Assembly: GCA_938041035.1 (NCBI GenBank) | Contig: CALHYX010000031.1 | Span: 1 to 49,568 of the forward strand | Source: an uncultured Acidimicrobiales bacterium | Lineage (GTDB): Bacteria > Actinomycetota > Acidimicrobiia > Acidimicrobiales > SHLQ01 | Length of the DNA: 49,568 nucleotides | Direction: 5' to 3' | In this document: one piece after another, positions 1 to 8,747 of the stretch | Numbering within the stretch: the first letter of the stretch is position 1 | Layout of the letters: every line of letters begins with the position of its first letter | Translations under genes and position numbers: made by a program | Notes under the pieces: model-generated | The model's input: only the letters and a program-made list of their open reading frames with translations | Databases searched by the model: none | Told to the model about the DNA's origin: nothing

Positions 1-1
1 C

Positions 2-1741
2 GTCGACACCGGCGACGTGATCGAGGTCAGCGGACTGGATCTGTCGGCGACGACGGGTTCGGTGCTCTCCAACGGTGATGGCACGTTCGAGTACACGGCT
101 ACGACGTTGCTCGTCGATGGCGCCACCGACAGCTTCGGCTACGAGATAACCGACGGCTTGGGGGCGACGGCAACCGCCACGGTCACGATCTCAGAGACCG
201 ACGCCGACGACGACGGCTTCGGGGTTTCGGCTGACTGTGACGACGACGAGCCGACGACCTACCCGGGCGCCGACGAGGTTCCGTACGACGGGGTCGACCA
301 GAACTGCGACGACGCTGACGAGGTGGACGTCGACGACGACGGCCATGACGCCGACAAGGCGGTCGGCGGAACGCCCGACTGCGATGACACCAGCGCCACC
401 GTCTACCCCGGGGCCGCTGAAGTTCTGGACGACGAGATCGACCAGAACTGCGACGGCATCGATGGCACCGTCGGCGGCGACAGCGACGGCGACGGCGTGC
501 TCGATGAGGATGACGAGTGCCGTTTCGACGTGCCGACCGTCGGTGACGACTTCGGTGGACTGGTGCTCGACGGCGGGCGCATCAACACGGTCATGGGTGA
601 CGGTGTTCCGGCATCGACCGGCGACGGTTGCCTGGCCTCGGCCGCTCGAACGACCACGGCTCGTGACATCACGACGTTCGGCGGGGACATCTATCTGACC
701 GAACTGATCAGCCACACGATTCGCAGGATCGACCGGGAAACCGGCATCGTTTCGACGGTCGTCGGTTCCGGCACCGCCGGCGCTGCGGCCGACGACGTTC
801 CGGCGACCGACGCCACGCTGGATTCACCCCAGTCGGCCATCTTTGACTCGACGGGTCGGCTGTACATCGCCGATAACGGCAACGGCGTGATCCGCACGGT
901 CGACCCGGCGACGAACCTGATCTCGAGCGTGACGGCGGTGCCGCAGTTCATCGCCGGGATGGCGCTCGACGGCGACGACCTGCTGTACTTCGCCGACGCT
1001 CGCACCACGGTGTGGAAGGTGGACCTGACCGCTGAAGAGCCCACTCCCGTGGTTCTTGCCAGCGGCATGAACACGGTGCGCGATGTGGCGCTGCTCCCGG
1101 ACGGTGACGTCGTGGCGGCCGATAGCGAGGGCCACCGCGTGTGGCTCATCGATGCGGACGACGGCACCAGGACCGCCTTCGCCGGCACCGGTTCGTCCGG
1201 TAGCGGTGTCGATGGTGTCGCCGCGACGTCGTCGGCGCTGAACAAGCCGTACGGCGTCGATACCGACGCCGACGGCAACGTGTACATCGCCGGCTACTGG
1301 AGCCACTCCGTGCGCGTGGTCGACACCGACGGGATCATTCACACCCTCGCCGGTGACGGCACCGCAACGAACACCGGTGACGGCGGTCCGGCGGTGGACG
1401 CCACGATTCGTTATCCGATCAACGTCCACGTCGACCCCGACGGCACCGTTTGGGCCTCGCCGTACTCGCGGACGACGAACAACAGCTACCTTCGGGCGGC
1501 ATCCCAGGCCGACCTCGACGAGGACGGTATCCCGGACTTCGCCGACGACGACGTCGACGGTGACGGCTTCGAAGGCGACTTCGGCGACGGGACGGACTGC
1601 AACGATGCCGATGCGGGGATCAACCCCGATGCCTTTGACATCCCGGACGACGAGATCGACCAGGACTGCGACGGCGAGGACGCAACCACCGACGGAGCGT
1701 TGGGGTTCATCCCGGAGGATGACGAGAACTCGGATTCGTAG
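2..1741 (+). CDS. Secreted MopE/NHL-repeat protein, 5' end missing
   Basis: The reading frame is open from base 2, so the start lies outside the window; the first GTG, at 17, looks internal. The first ~60 residues resemble a cadherin/VCBS-like beta module. Two MopE-type acidic repeats follow, with the pattern DxDxDG...DCDD...YPGAxE...DxxDQNCDG. A central NHL-like beta-propeller region has repeated motifs such as GDGxPAxxxxL..P and LYIADNGNGVIRxV. A last MopE-type repeat sits near the C-terminus (DGTDCNDAD...DQDCDGED). Such Asp-rich loops usually bind calcium or, in MopE, copper, and they occur on exported proteins. No C-terminal anchor or sorting signal is visible. An extracellular metal-binding propeller protein is inferred; the ligand is unknown. 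Confidence 0.75.
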   Translation, partial: VDTGDVIEVSGLDLSATTGSVLSNGDGTFEYTATTLLVDGATDSFGYEITDGLGATATATVTISETDADDDGFGVSADCDDDEPTTYPGADEVPYDGVDQNCDDADEVDVDDDGHDADKAVGGTPDCDDTSATVYPGAAEVLDDEIDQNCDGIDGTVGGDSDGDGVLDEDDECRFDVPTVGDDFGGLVLDGGRINTVMGDGVPASTGDGCLASAARTTTARDITTFGGDIYLTELISHTIRRIDRETGIVSTVVGSGTAGAAADDVPATDATLDSPQSAIFDSTGRLYIADNGNGVIRTVDPATNLISSVTAVPQFIAGMALDGDDLLYFADARTTVWKVDLTAEEPTPVVLASGMNTVRDVALLPDGDVVAADSEGHRVWLIDADDGTRTAFAGTGSSGSGVDGVAATSSALNKPYGVDTDADGNVYIAGYWSHSVRVVDTDGIIHTLAGDGTATNTGDGGPAVDATIRYPINVHVDPDGTVWASPYSRTTNNSYLRAASQADLDEDGIPDFADDDVDGDGFEGDFGDGTDCNDADAGINPDAFDIPDDEIDQDCDGEDATTDGALGFIPEDDENSDS

Positions 1742-1807
1742 CGAGTCGCCGTCGATGCGGCCGGTCCCCTGGGCGGCGCGAGCCTGTCTTGCGCTAACAA
1801 GGGAACC

Positions 1808-2626
1808 ATGACCGATCGCATCGACGGCGACACCTACATCGTTTCCGAGGCCGAACAGCAGCACTTTCTCGACAACGGGTACGTGCACCTGCGCGGCTTG
1901 CTGACCGAGGCCGAGGTGGCGGCGCTCGAGGTCGACTACGACCGGTTTCTGCGCCGCGAGATCGAGGTGCCGGGCAAGGACTACTGCGACATGGCCGGCG
2001 ACTACGGCCGCGAGCCCGAGGACTTCTCGATCATCAACGTGATGTTGCCGCGCCGGTACCACCCGCCCTGGCAGGGCAACGTGTTCGAAAAGCGGGCGGC
2101 GTCGGTCGCGGCGCAGCTGCACGGCGAGGGCATGGTCATCGACTACGACCAGCTGTTGGCCAAACAGCCCCAACGCGACGATGCCGTGTTCGCGTGGCAT
2201 CAGGACATGGCCTACTGGCCCGATACCCCTGACACCCGGACGGCGACGTTGTGGCTGGCGATCGACGATTCGACCGTCGAGAACGGCTGCATGCGCTTCG
2301 TTCCGTCCACCATCGGTGAACCGGCCCTGCGGCCGCACGAGCCACAGTTCGGTGATCGAGGCGAATCGCACGCGCTCGGCACCGAACTGCGACCCACCGA
2401 CGAACCGGTGACCGTGCCGATCAGTCGGGGGGATGTAACGGTGCACAACGAGCGGGTCATGCACGGCTCCGGGGGCAACTCGACCGACGGATTCCGCCGG
2501 GCCTACATCCTGGCGTTCCGGCCCGAGGAGACCGTCGCCATCGAACGCGAGCTGGGGTTCACTCACAGCCACAACGATGAAGACGACGTCCTCGATTCGG
2601 TTGGGGTGGAAGGCCAGACGAGATGA
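1808..2626 (+). CDS. Phytanoyl-CoA dioxygenase (PhyH) family protein
   Basis: This is a 272-residue Fe(II)/2-oxoglutarate oxygenase of the PhyH family. The facial triad is visible as H131-x-D133 in FAWHQDMAYW and distal H219 in RVMHGSGGN. The following FRRAY arginine is placed to bind 2-oxoglutarate. Length and the N-terminal FLDNGYVHLRGLL motif fit the family. The ATG is preceded by an AAGGGAA-like ribosome-binding site. The stop codon overlaps the start of the next gene in an ATGA, so the two are probably translationally coupled. The substrate cannot be read from the sequence; relatives hydroxylate acyl-CoAs and varied small metabolites. Confidence 0.85.
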   Translation: MTDRIDGDTYIVSEAEQQHFLDNGYVHLRGLLTEAEVAALEVDYDRFLRREIEVPGKDYCDMAGDYGREPEDFSIINVMLPRRYHPPWQGNVFEKRAASVAAQLHGEGMVIDYDQLLAKQPQRDDAVFAWHQDMAYWPDTPDTRTATLWLAIDDSTVENGCMRFVPSTIGEPALRPHEPQFGDRGESHALGTELRPTDEPVTVPISRGDVTVHNERVMHGSGGNSTDGFRRAYILAFRPEETVAIERELGFTHSHNDEDDVLDSVGVEGQTR

Positions 2627-3610
2627 CGTTCAACTGGGGCATGGTCGGCCACGGCCATATTTCCACGACCTTTGGGGCTGCGATCCAGGTGGTCGACGAC
2701 GCCGAGATCGTCGCCGTCGCCGGGCGAAACGCCGACCGCAGCGCGGCGTACGCCCAAGCACATGGCATCGGTGCGGCCCATGACACGGTCGAAGCAATGC
2801 TGGCGGCCGGCGGGCTCGACGCGGTGTACGTGTGTTCACCCCACCCGAGCCATCAGGACGCCGCCACGAAGTGCCTGCGGGCCGGAGTGCCGGTCCTGGT
2901 CGAAAAGCCGATGACGCCGTCGTCGGCGACGACGAAGGAGCTCATCGACGTTGCGAGGGGAGAGGGCGTCTTCGCCATGGAGGCGATGTGGACCCGCTTC
3001 CTGCCGGCGTACGAACAGGCCCGAGCGTGGATCGACGACCGTCGGATCGGTGAGGTGCAGCAGTTGGAGGCCGCATTCGGGTTCCGGGCTCCGGTCGACC
3101 CCGACCATCGGCTCTTCAACCTGGACCTGGCCGGCGGATCGACCCTCGATGTGGGCGTGTATCCGATAGCGCTCGCCCAGTGGTTGTTCGGCGTTGCCCC
3201 GACCAGTGTCGCCGGCGGTCGCCTCGGTCGGGGAGACCGGCGTCGATGAGCACGTAGCGGTGTCGGCGGCCTACCCCGGTGGGGGCATTGCCCAGCTCGG
3301 CAGCGCCATCACCGCCAACCTGCACCACCAGGCGACGATTCGCGGGACGGACGGAACCATTGAGATCCCGGCGTTCTGGTCGGCGCAGGAGGCCACGCTT
3401 CAGGCGGGGGGCGAATCAGAAACCACATCGACCCCGCACCGGGCGAACGGCTTCGAATACCAGATCGAGGAGGTCATGCGATGTGTGGCGGCCGGTATGA
3501 CCGAGAGCACGACGATGCCGTTGGCGGCCACCCTGGAGGTCGCCGAGGTCTGCGACGAGATTCGGCGCCAGGTCGGTGTGCGGTATCCATTCGAAACCGC
3601 TCCCTCGTGA
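2623..3610 (+). pseudogene. Gfo/Idh/MocA family oxidoreductase, frameshifted
   Basis: The first frame (2623-3249) encodes the Rossmann half, with GMVGHGHIS near the N-terminus and the family motif VLVEKPM (Lys95). It then runs into DVGVYPIALAQWLFG, the start of the C-terminal domain. After SVAGG it loses homology and stops at 3249. The next frame immediately continues the expected domain (VASVGETGVDEHVAV, then YPGGGIAQLGSAI) up to 3610. Removing one G at 3217-3218 joins them as ...SVAGVASVGETG. Intact, the protein would have about 328 residues, normal for these NAD(P)-dependent sugar or polyol dehydrogenases. It may be a real pseudogene or a one-base sequence error. It overlaps the upstream PhyH gene by 4 nt. 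Confidence 0.8.
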
Positions 3611-3624
3611 GCGACTGACGGGCC

Positions 3625-4074
3625 TCACCGATCGGTGATTTCGTGCACTCCCGAGGGGGTCGACATGGTGTCGTCGGTGTGGATGTCGGCGTAGATCTCG
3701 ATGATGTTGTGCTCGGGGTCGTGAAAGAACAGCGTGCGGTGCGGCCAGTCCTGATCGATCGGCGCCTCGATCACTTCGATGCCGTGGCCCTGCAGTTCCA
3801 CGTACGCGAGGTCAACGTCGGCTGGCGGTACCCGAAAGCTGAGCTGAATTCCGGCGGACGTGTCGGGCGACGGTGGTCCGTCGTAGGCGCGGCCGCGCGG
3901 GCGCAGGCCGAGGAACAATGAGCCCACCTGTAGGCCGACCCAGTCCTGATCTTCGTCGAGGATGGTGAAGCGCAACACCTCGGTGTAGAAGCGGCGCATC
4001 GCGGCGAGATCGTCGCAGGGGACGATGACGTAGTCGAGACTTCGGATGGCTCCGAAGCCGCTGGTGTCGGTCAT
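3625..4074 (-). CDS. VOC family protein (glyoxalase/bleomycin-resistance fold)
   Basis: This 149-residue protein has the paired beta-alpha-beta-beta-beta modules of the vicinal oxygen chelate fold. The first starts LDYVIVPCDDLAAMRRFYTEVL; the second ends LFFHDPEHNIIEIYADIH, where the terminal Glu is a usual metal ligand. It is convergent with the frameshifted oxidoreductase, only 14 bp away. VOC proteins include lyases, dioxygenases and resistance proteins, and the sequence does not say which this is. Confidence 0.8.
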   Translation of the reverse strand: MTDTSGFGAIRSLDYVIVPCDDLAAMRRFYTEVLRFTILDEDQDWVGLQVGSLFLGLRPRGRAYDGPPSPDTSAGIQLSFRVPPADVDLAYVELQGHGIEVIEAPIDQDWPHRTLFFHDPEHNIIEIYADIHTDDTMSTPSGVHEITDR

Positions 4075-4146
4075 GCGCTGGGCCTCCTGGTTCCGTCGCC
4101 ACGATGTTACGGGTCGCGTGCGGACGTGGCGCCCAGTTTTTTGCGC

Positions 4147-4638
4147 CTACGGGTTGGCCGATGGGTGCGGACCCGCAGCAGCACTGTGCGGTACGGCCGT
4201 TGATCGGCGTTGGCGTTCGGCGTGCACCATCCAGGCCACCAGCGCCAACTGGCCGATGAACAGGACGAAGATAGCGGCGAAGAACGTTGGTGGCGGGCTG
4301 ACGGTAAACGCGGCGAGCCACACGGCGACCGCGATGTCGGCGAGCGCAATCGCCGATGCCGCCGCGATGAGGCTCCTCGGGCTTTGGCGGATCGTGGCCA
4401 CCGACTGCCAAACGAGGAGGACGGTACCTACCAGGCACGCGGCGGTCATCCCGAGAACGATTGGCCACTCGATCCGCTCGTAGTCGGCGACGCCGCCGCT
4501 CCGGGTGGCCCAGCCGTACAAGGTGAGAAGGCCGGCTATACCCAGCGGAAAGACCCGTACCAGCACGCCGAGGATCGAGATCACGAGCACGCCCGGGGGA
4601 ACCACGCGCCGGGGTTGAGCCGTTGCGGGTGCGGCCAT
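4147..4638 (-). CDS. Small four-helix membrane protein, unknown function
   Basis: This is a 163-residue protein with four hydrophobic segments, roughly VLVISILGVLVRVFPLGIAG, PIVLGMTAACLVGTVLLVW, an alanine-rich span (LIAAASAIALADIAVAVWLA), and FFAAIFVLFIGQLALVAWMV. Short basic termini follow the last helix. I chose the ATG at 4638 because a GGTAG-like site precedes it; an in-frame GTG at 4662 would add eight residues. No family was recognised. It stands alone between two small minus-strand genes. Confidence 0.6.
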   Translation of the reverse strand: MAAPATAQPRRVVPPGVLVISILGVLVRVFPLGIAGLLTLYGWATRSGGVADYERIEWPIVLGMTAACLVGTVLLVWQSVATIRQSPRSLIAAASAIALADIAVAVWLAAFTVSPPPTFFAAIFVLFIGQLALVAWMVHAERQRRSTAVPHSAAAGPHPSANP

Positions 4639-4753
4639 CGGGCTACCTGGTGTCGCGTGCACGGGCGCCTACCTTATGGCGGGGTGGCGAGGAAGAAGAG
4701 GAAGAAGATTGTGTTCCTATCGGACGCGCCAGCGCATTGTTGCGACGACGCCA

Positions 4754-5188
4754 CTAGTGATGGCGCTCCACAAAGGCGGCTACCTGAGGGATGGCGTTGA
4801 TGACCCGATCCTTCGCGCTCGGGCGCAGCTTGTTGTAGACCTTCACCGCGAGGGCGTTGTTGGCCTCGCCGGCGCGGGTGTCGGTGACGGCGAGAAGATC
4901 GTCGGCGATAGCGTTCGAGTGGTTCGAAAAGTGGGTCGAAACGTCGACGCCGGCCGCGTCGGCTTCGGCGACGTGCTGGTCGAGAGCGGGGGCAACGCGA
5001 GGCAGCATGCGGGTGATGTTCTCGCGGATGAACTGGGGCTTCACCTTGGTGACAGCGGCGTAACCGCTGGCGATCGCCCTGCCTTTGAGGCCGCTGAGGG
5101 CAGCAACCTCGTCGTCGACCTGCTGAACACCATCGTCGATCATCGCCTGACGGCGCTGGGGGTCCTCGGTGGCCTGCACGAGTGTCAT
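4754..5188 (-). CDS. DUF6918-like helical protein
   Basis: This 144-residue protein matches my memory of an actinobacterial family annotated DUF6918. It has an N-terminal ...DDEVAALSGLKGRAIASGY-type helix, the segment VTKVKPQF, a later ADDLLAVTDTRAGEANN motif, and a closing KVYNKLRPSAKDRVINAIP helix. The frame extends upstream to 5308, but that extension is not protein-like, so I start at MTLVQATED. The protein has no signal peptide or membrane span and its function is unknown. It is divergent from the next VOC gene with about 110 bp between them. Confidence 0.65.
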   Translation of the reverse strand: MTLVQATEDPQRRQAMIDDGVQQVDDEVAALSGLKGRAIASGYAAVTKVKPQFIRENITRMLPRVAPALDQHVAEADAAGVDVSTHFSNHSNAIADDLLAVTDTRAGEANNALAVKVYNKLRPSAKDRVINAIPQVAAFVERHH

Positions 5189-5300
5189 GGCCCGATGGTG
5201 GCACGCCTCGCCGGGGGAGTTCGATGCGGGCGGAGCGACCCGGTCGTCGGTCGGCGCCCACCGGTTGACGTCGGCGACCCTGAGGCGGAGAGTGGAAGGC

Positions 5301-5681
5301 ATGATCAACGGCTTTCACACCATCGTGTACTCCGACGACCCGGACGCCACCCGGGCGTTTTTCAACGACGTGCTGGGATGGCCGTCGATCGACGCCGGGG
5401 GCGGGTGGCAGATCTTCAAGACCAAACCGGCGGAGCTGGGGGTGCATCCGACAAAGGGGCCCGATGGTGAGGTGTGGGGGACGGCGCCCATGCACCAGTC
5501 GTCGTTGATGTGCGACGACATCGAGGCCACCGTCGCCGAGTTGCGGGCCAAGGGCGTCGAGGTCGCCGACGAGATCAACGATGAGGGGTTCGGGCTCACG
5601 ACGATGATCACCGTGCCGGGCGCGGGGCAGATGATGCTCTACCAGGCTCGCCACGAACTGGCCCACGCCCTCCCTGACTGA
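5301..5681 (+). CDS. VOC family protein
   Basis: This 126-residue protein starts MINGFHTIVYSDDPDATRAF, followed by FNDVLGWPSID, a typical single-domain VOC opening. A second half follows (HQSSLMCDDIEATVAELRAK). The frame is open further upstream, but the ATG at 5301 begins exactly where the fold begins and has GGAAGGC before it. It resembles the glyoxalase-like proteins often annotated as extradiol dioxygenase-related; catalytic activity cannot be assigned. Confidence 0.8.
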   Translation: MINGFHTIVYSDDPDATRAFFNDVLGWPSIDAGGGWQIFKTKPAELGVHPTKGPDGEVWGTAPMHQSSLMCDDIEATVAELRAKGVEVADEINDEGFGLTTMITVPGAGQMMLYQARHELAHALPD

Positions 5682-5706
5682 GCACCCACCGCCAACGTTC
5701 GACTTC

Positions 5707-5765
5707 GGGGTCAGACCCCACCGCCGGGCAAACGCTCATATGAACGTACAACGGGGTCAGACCCC
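5707..5765. repeat. Two copies of the GGGGTCAGACCCC palindrome
   Basis: Exact 13-mers occur at 5707-5719 and 5753-5765, between the VOC stop and the ABC-F start. The spacer contains a degenerate ATATGAACGTA motif that recurs beside copies elsewhere in the window (AAATGAACGTA at 7.4 kb). The core is a perfect dyad around a central A. It is the first of six intergenic clusters. Promoter, terminator or mobile-element roles are possible but unproven. Confidence 0.8.
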
Positions 5766-5820
5766 CGATTGTTTATATGAACACAACGGGGCTCGGGTGC
5801 TTCATCGTTAGCCTGGCGCC

Positions 5821-7407
5821 TTGAGCTGGATTCGGCTGAAGAGCATCTCCAAGTCCTACGACCGCAACCCGGTGCTGCGCGACGTCAACATGAAGCTGAC
5901 CGCGGGCGACAAGCTCGGGCTGGTCGGAAAGAACGGCGCGGGGAAGACGACGCTGTTGCGGCTGATCCTCGGCCACGAGGACCCTGATGCCGGCACGGTC
6001 GACATCACCCAGGACGTGTCGGTCGGCTACTTCTCACAGTTCTCCGAGCTCGACAGCGACAAGAGCGTGCAGGGGGAACTAGTCGCGTTGTTCCCCGAGG
6101 TGCTGGCGCTCGAGGCCGAGATGGATGAGGTGAACGCCGGGTTCGGCGCTGACCCCGACGAGGCCGAGATGACCCGACTGCTCGAACGCCAGGCCGAACT
6201 GCTCGAGCAGCTGGAGCGGGCCGGCGCGTGGAGCTACGAGCGCGATATCGACACCGTGCTGACCAAGCTGGGCTTCAACGAGGAGCATCGATCGCTGCCC
6301 ATCGGTCAGCTGTCCGGTGGATGGCGGAACCGGGCTGCGTTGGCGACCGTGGTCATTCAGGCACCGCAGGTGCTGTTGATGGACGAACCGACCAACTACC
6401 TCGACATCGAGGGGTTGCGTTGGCTCGAGACCTGGTTCCAGAAGTTCGAGGGAGCGCTCATCGTGATCTCGCACGACCGCCAGTTCCTCGATGCGGTGTG
6501 CAACCGGATCATCGACGTCGAGAACCATCGGCTGCACGAGTACGAGGGCGGGTTTGCCAACTTCGTGCAGAAGAAGCAGATGAACATCAAGTCGCTGGAA
6601 CGCGAATTCGCCCACGAGGCCGAGCTGTTGGCGTTCGAGCAGGAGGCGATCTCGAATCGCAAGGAGCTGGCGAAGAATCCGAGTAAGTCGCTGCGCCGAA
6701 AGCTGGCGAACATCAAGCAGAGCGGCAAGCCTCGCCCGGTCGACCAGATCGTCACCGAGATCTACGGCGGGCTGCACGTGAAGGACGAGCTCTGCGCGGT
6801 GCACAGCGCAAGCAAGTCGTTCGGGGGCGAGTCGCTGTTCGAGGAATTGCACCTGGAGGTTCGGCGGGGCGACCGCATCGCGATCCTGGGGCCGAACGGA
6901 TGCGGCAAGACGACGCTGCTGAACGCGCTGGCCGGGGTGGAATCGTTTTCGTCGGGCACCGTCCGGTGGGCTAAGGGGGTGCACTACGTCTCGTTCAACC
7001 AGATGGTCGATGCCCTCGACCACGGCGACACGGTCGCGCACGCGGTGGGGGCGATGCCCGACAGCCTGGCGTTCTCCGCGACCAAAAAGTCGGTGAACCG
7101 TTTCCTCGGGTTGTTCCAATTCTCCGAACTCGATCGCCAGACCCGCATCGGCGATTTGTCGGGTGGCGAGCGGGCCCGGGTGGCGCTGGCCCAGTGTTTG
7201 TTGTCCGGAGCGTCGGTGATCATCCTCGACGAGCCCACCAACCATCTCGATATGCAGAGCACGCAGGTGATGGAGCGGGCGCTGGCCCATTTTCCGGGCG
7301 CAGTGCTGGTGGTGAGCCACGATCGGTTTTTCATCGACAAGGTCGCAAACCGGGTCCTGCGCTTCGACGGCGACGGCAACGTCGGCGAACTCGAAGCCGC
7401 CATCTAG
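5821..7407 (+). CDS. ABC-F family ATPase
   Basis: This 528-residue protein has two ATP-binding cassettes and no membrane domain, the hallmark of ABC-F ribosome-associated proteins. Cassette 1 has Walker A GKNGAGKTT (36-44), signature LSGGW (164-168) and Walker B LLMDEPTN. Cassette 2 has GPNGCGKT (357-364), LSGGERARVALAQ and IILDEPTNHLD. A charged helical linker lies between them at about residues 230-310. The C-terminus is short, without the long coiled tail of Uup. The likely start is TTG with no clear ribosome-binding site. Family members act in translation quality control or antibiotic protection; which applies here is not visible. Confidence 0.92.
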   Translation: MSWIRLKSISKSYDRNPVLRDVNMKLTAGDKLGLVGKNGAGKTTLLRLILGHEDPDAGTVDITQDVSVGYFSQFSELDSDKSVQGELVALFPEVLALEAEMDEVNAGFGADPDEAEMTRLLERQAELLEQLERAGAWSYERDIDTVLTKLGFNEEHRSLPIGQLSGGWRNRAALATVVIQAPQVLLMDEPTNYLDIEGLRWLETWFQKFEGALIVISHDRQFLDAVCNRIIDVENHRLHEYEGGFANFVQKKQMNIKSLEREFAHEAELLAFEQEAISNRKELAKNPSKSLRRKLANIKQSGKPRPVDQIVTEIYGGLHVKDELCAVHSASKSFGGESLFEELHLEVRRGDRIAILGPNGCGKTTLLNALAGVESFSSGTVRWAKGVHYVSFNQMVDALDHGDTVAHAVGAMPDSLAFSATKKSVNRFLGLFQFSELDRQTRIGDLSGGERARVALAQCLLSGASVIILDEPTNHLDMQSTQVMERALAHFPGAVLVVSHDRFFIDKVANRVLRFDGDGNVGELEAAI

Positions 7408-7446
7408 CCCCGCCCCACATCCGTAACGCTCAAATGAACGTAAACG

Positions 7447-7600
7447 GGGGTCAGACCCCCGATTGTTCGGAATGCTCAAATGAACTCAAAGGGGGTCAGA
7501 CCCCCGGTTGTTCAAATGGACTTCACGGGGTCCTTGAGGGGGTCAGACCCCGCGGGTTCGGCGTTGACGTCGTTCGGACTAAGAGCGGGGGTTAGACCCC
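7447..7600. repeat. Palindrome cluster with a ~50-bp tandem duplication
   Basis: Exact cores lie at 7447, 7492 and 7539, with a variant GGGGTTAGACCCC at 7588-7600. The last two are 49 bp apart and each is followed by the same 18-mer, TCGGCGTTGACGTCGTTC (7558-7575 and 7608-7625). The second 18-mer is the coding 3' end of the minus-strand LLM gene. This is a tandem duplication of repeat plus gene end. The cluster separates two convergent genes. Confidence 0.85.
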
Positions 7601-8650
7601 GCGAGGCTCGGCGTTGACGTCGTTCAGCAGGTCCATGAGTTGGCCGAGGCCGTCGACGTTTTCGTCGAGGGTGGTGCCGATCGGGCCGATGCGGATCGAA
7701 TTGATCCCGCAATCGCGATACTGGCGCAGCCGGGCGCGGATCTGGTCGGGCGGGCCGATGAGGTTCTGACCCAGGCCGATCTCGAGCGGGACCCTCGCCG
7801 CGGCGGCCTCGCGGTCGCCGGCGAGCCACAGGCTCTGCACCGCGGCGACGTCGTCGCCCCAGCCCTGGCGGGTGAAGGCGTTGTTGTAAAAGTTCGACGT
7901 CGCCGAACCCATGGCCCCGAAGGTGAACGCGAATCCGTTGGCGTGGCGCCGGGCGGCGGCTTCGACGTCGTCGGTGATCTCCACCCCCACCGAGACCGTG
8001 AGGTCGATGTCGGCGAGGGAGCGGCCGGCCGATTCTGCTCCGGCGCGGATCTCGTCGAGGAACACGTCGGCCGTTTCGCAGAAGAAGGAGTTGCCGATCC
8101 AGCCGTCGGCGGCGGCACCGGTGAGGCGAAGGTTTGCCGGCCCGAGCGACGCCACATAGATCGGTAGGGGAGCGGGTTCGGCGCGGGGGCGGATGGCCTT
8201 GCCCTCGCCGTCGGGCAGCGGCAGTTGGTAGGTCTCACCGTCGTACTCGAGCCGGTCGCCTCGCGATGCCATGCGCACGATGTCGATGGTTTCGCGCGTG
8301 CGGGCGATAGGTCGGTCAAACGGCACGCCGTGGAAACCCTCCATCACCTGCGGCCCGCTCGTTCCGAGCCCGAGGATGAATCGGCCGTCGGAGATCTTCT
8401 GCAGCGTCATCGCGGTCATGGCGAGCATGGCGGGGGTGCGGCTGCCGATCTGGGCGATGGCCGTGCCGAGCCGGATGTTCTCGGTGACCGCGGCAGCGGC
8501 GGCGATCGGGGTCATGGCGTCGTAGGCCCACGCCTCGGGCACCCAGGCCACGTCGACGCCGAGCCGGTCGGCCTCCAGCACGTAGTCGCGCCCGGCCTGG
8601 TCGACGGGCAGCGCCCAGATCCCCAGCTTGAGCGTTCCGTGGGTTGTCAC
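7592..8650 (-). CDS. LLM-class (F420-type) oxidoreductase
   Basis: This is a 352-residue luciferase-like monooxygenase-fold protein. Typical segments are LKLGIWALPVDQAG at the N-terminus, VTENIRLGTAIAQIGSRTPA, and the flavin/F420-site loop ILGLGTSGPQVMEGFHG. The latter is characteristic of actinobacterial F420-dependent members. The frame is open upstream, but homology begins at VTTHGTLK, so I use the GTG at 8650. The final codons PRGV and the TAA stop come from a copy of the intergenic palindrome. It is divergent from the cupin gene. The substrate is unknown. Confidence 0.85.
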   Translation of the reverse strand: MTTHGTLKLGIWALPVDQAGRDYVLEADRLGVDVAWVPEAWAYDAMTPIAAAAAVTENIRLGTAIAQIGSRTPAMLAMTAMTLQKISDGRFILGLGTSGPQVMEGFHGVPFDRPIARTRETIDIVRMASRGDRLEYDGETYQLPLPDGEGKAIRPRAEPAPLPIYVASLGPANLRLTGAAADGWIGNSFFCETADVFLDEIRAGAESAGRSLADIDLTVSVGVEITDDVEAAARRHANGFAFTFGAMGSATSNFYNNAFTRQGWGDDVAAVQSLWLAGDREAAAARVPLEIGLGQNLIGPPDQIRARLRQYRDCGINSIRIGPIGTTLDENVDGLGQLMDLLNDVNAEPRGV

Positions 8651-8747
8651 CCGTCCCCCGATCGAGCCGATGCTGATCGCGAAGCTAGCGGACTCTCGCG
8701 GCAGTGGGCACCGCCTCCGCTTCGGTGGTTTCGATAGGGTCGGGCCC

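Noticed and set aside
824..2572. Long minus-strand open frame of 582 codons opposite the first two genes
   Set aside because: It is the shadow of GC-rich genes with clear domains on the plus strand. Its own translation is Val/Arg/His-rich without motifs.
4676..5470. 264-codon plus-strand ORF
   Set aside because: It is antisense to the DUF6918-like gene and runs into the VOC gene out of frame, with no recognisable motif.
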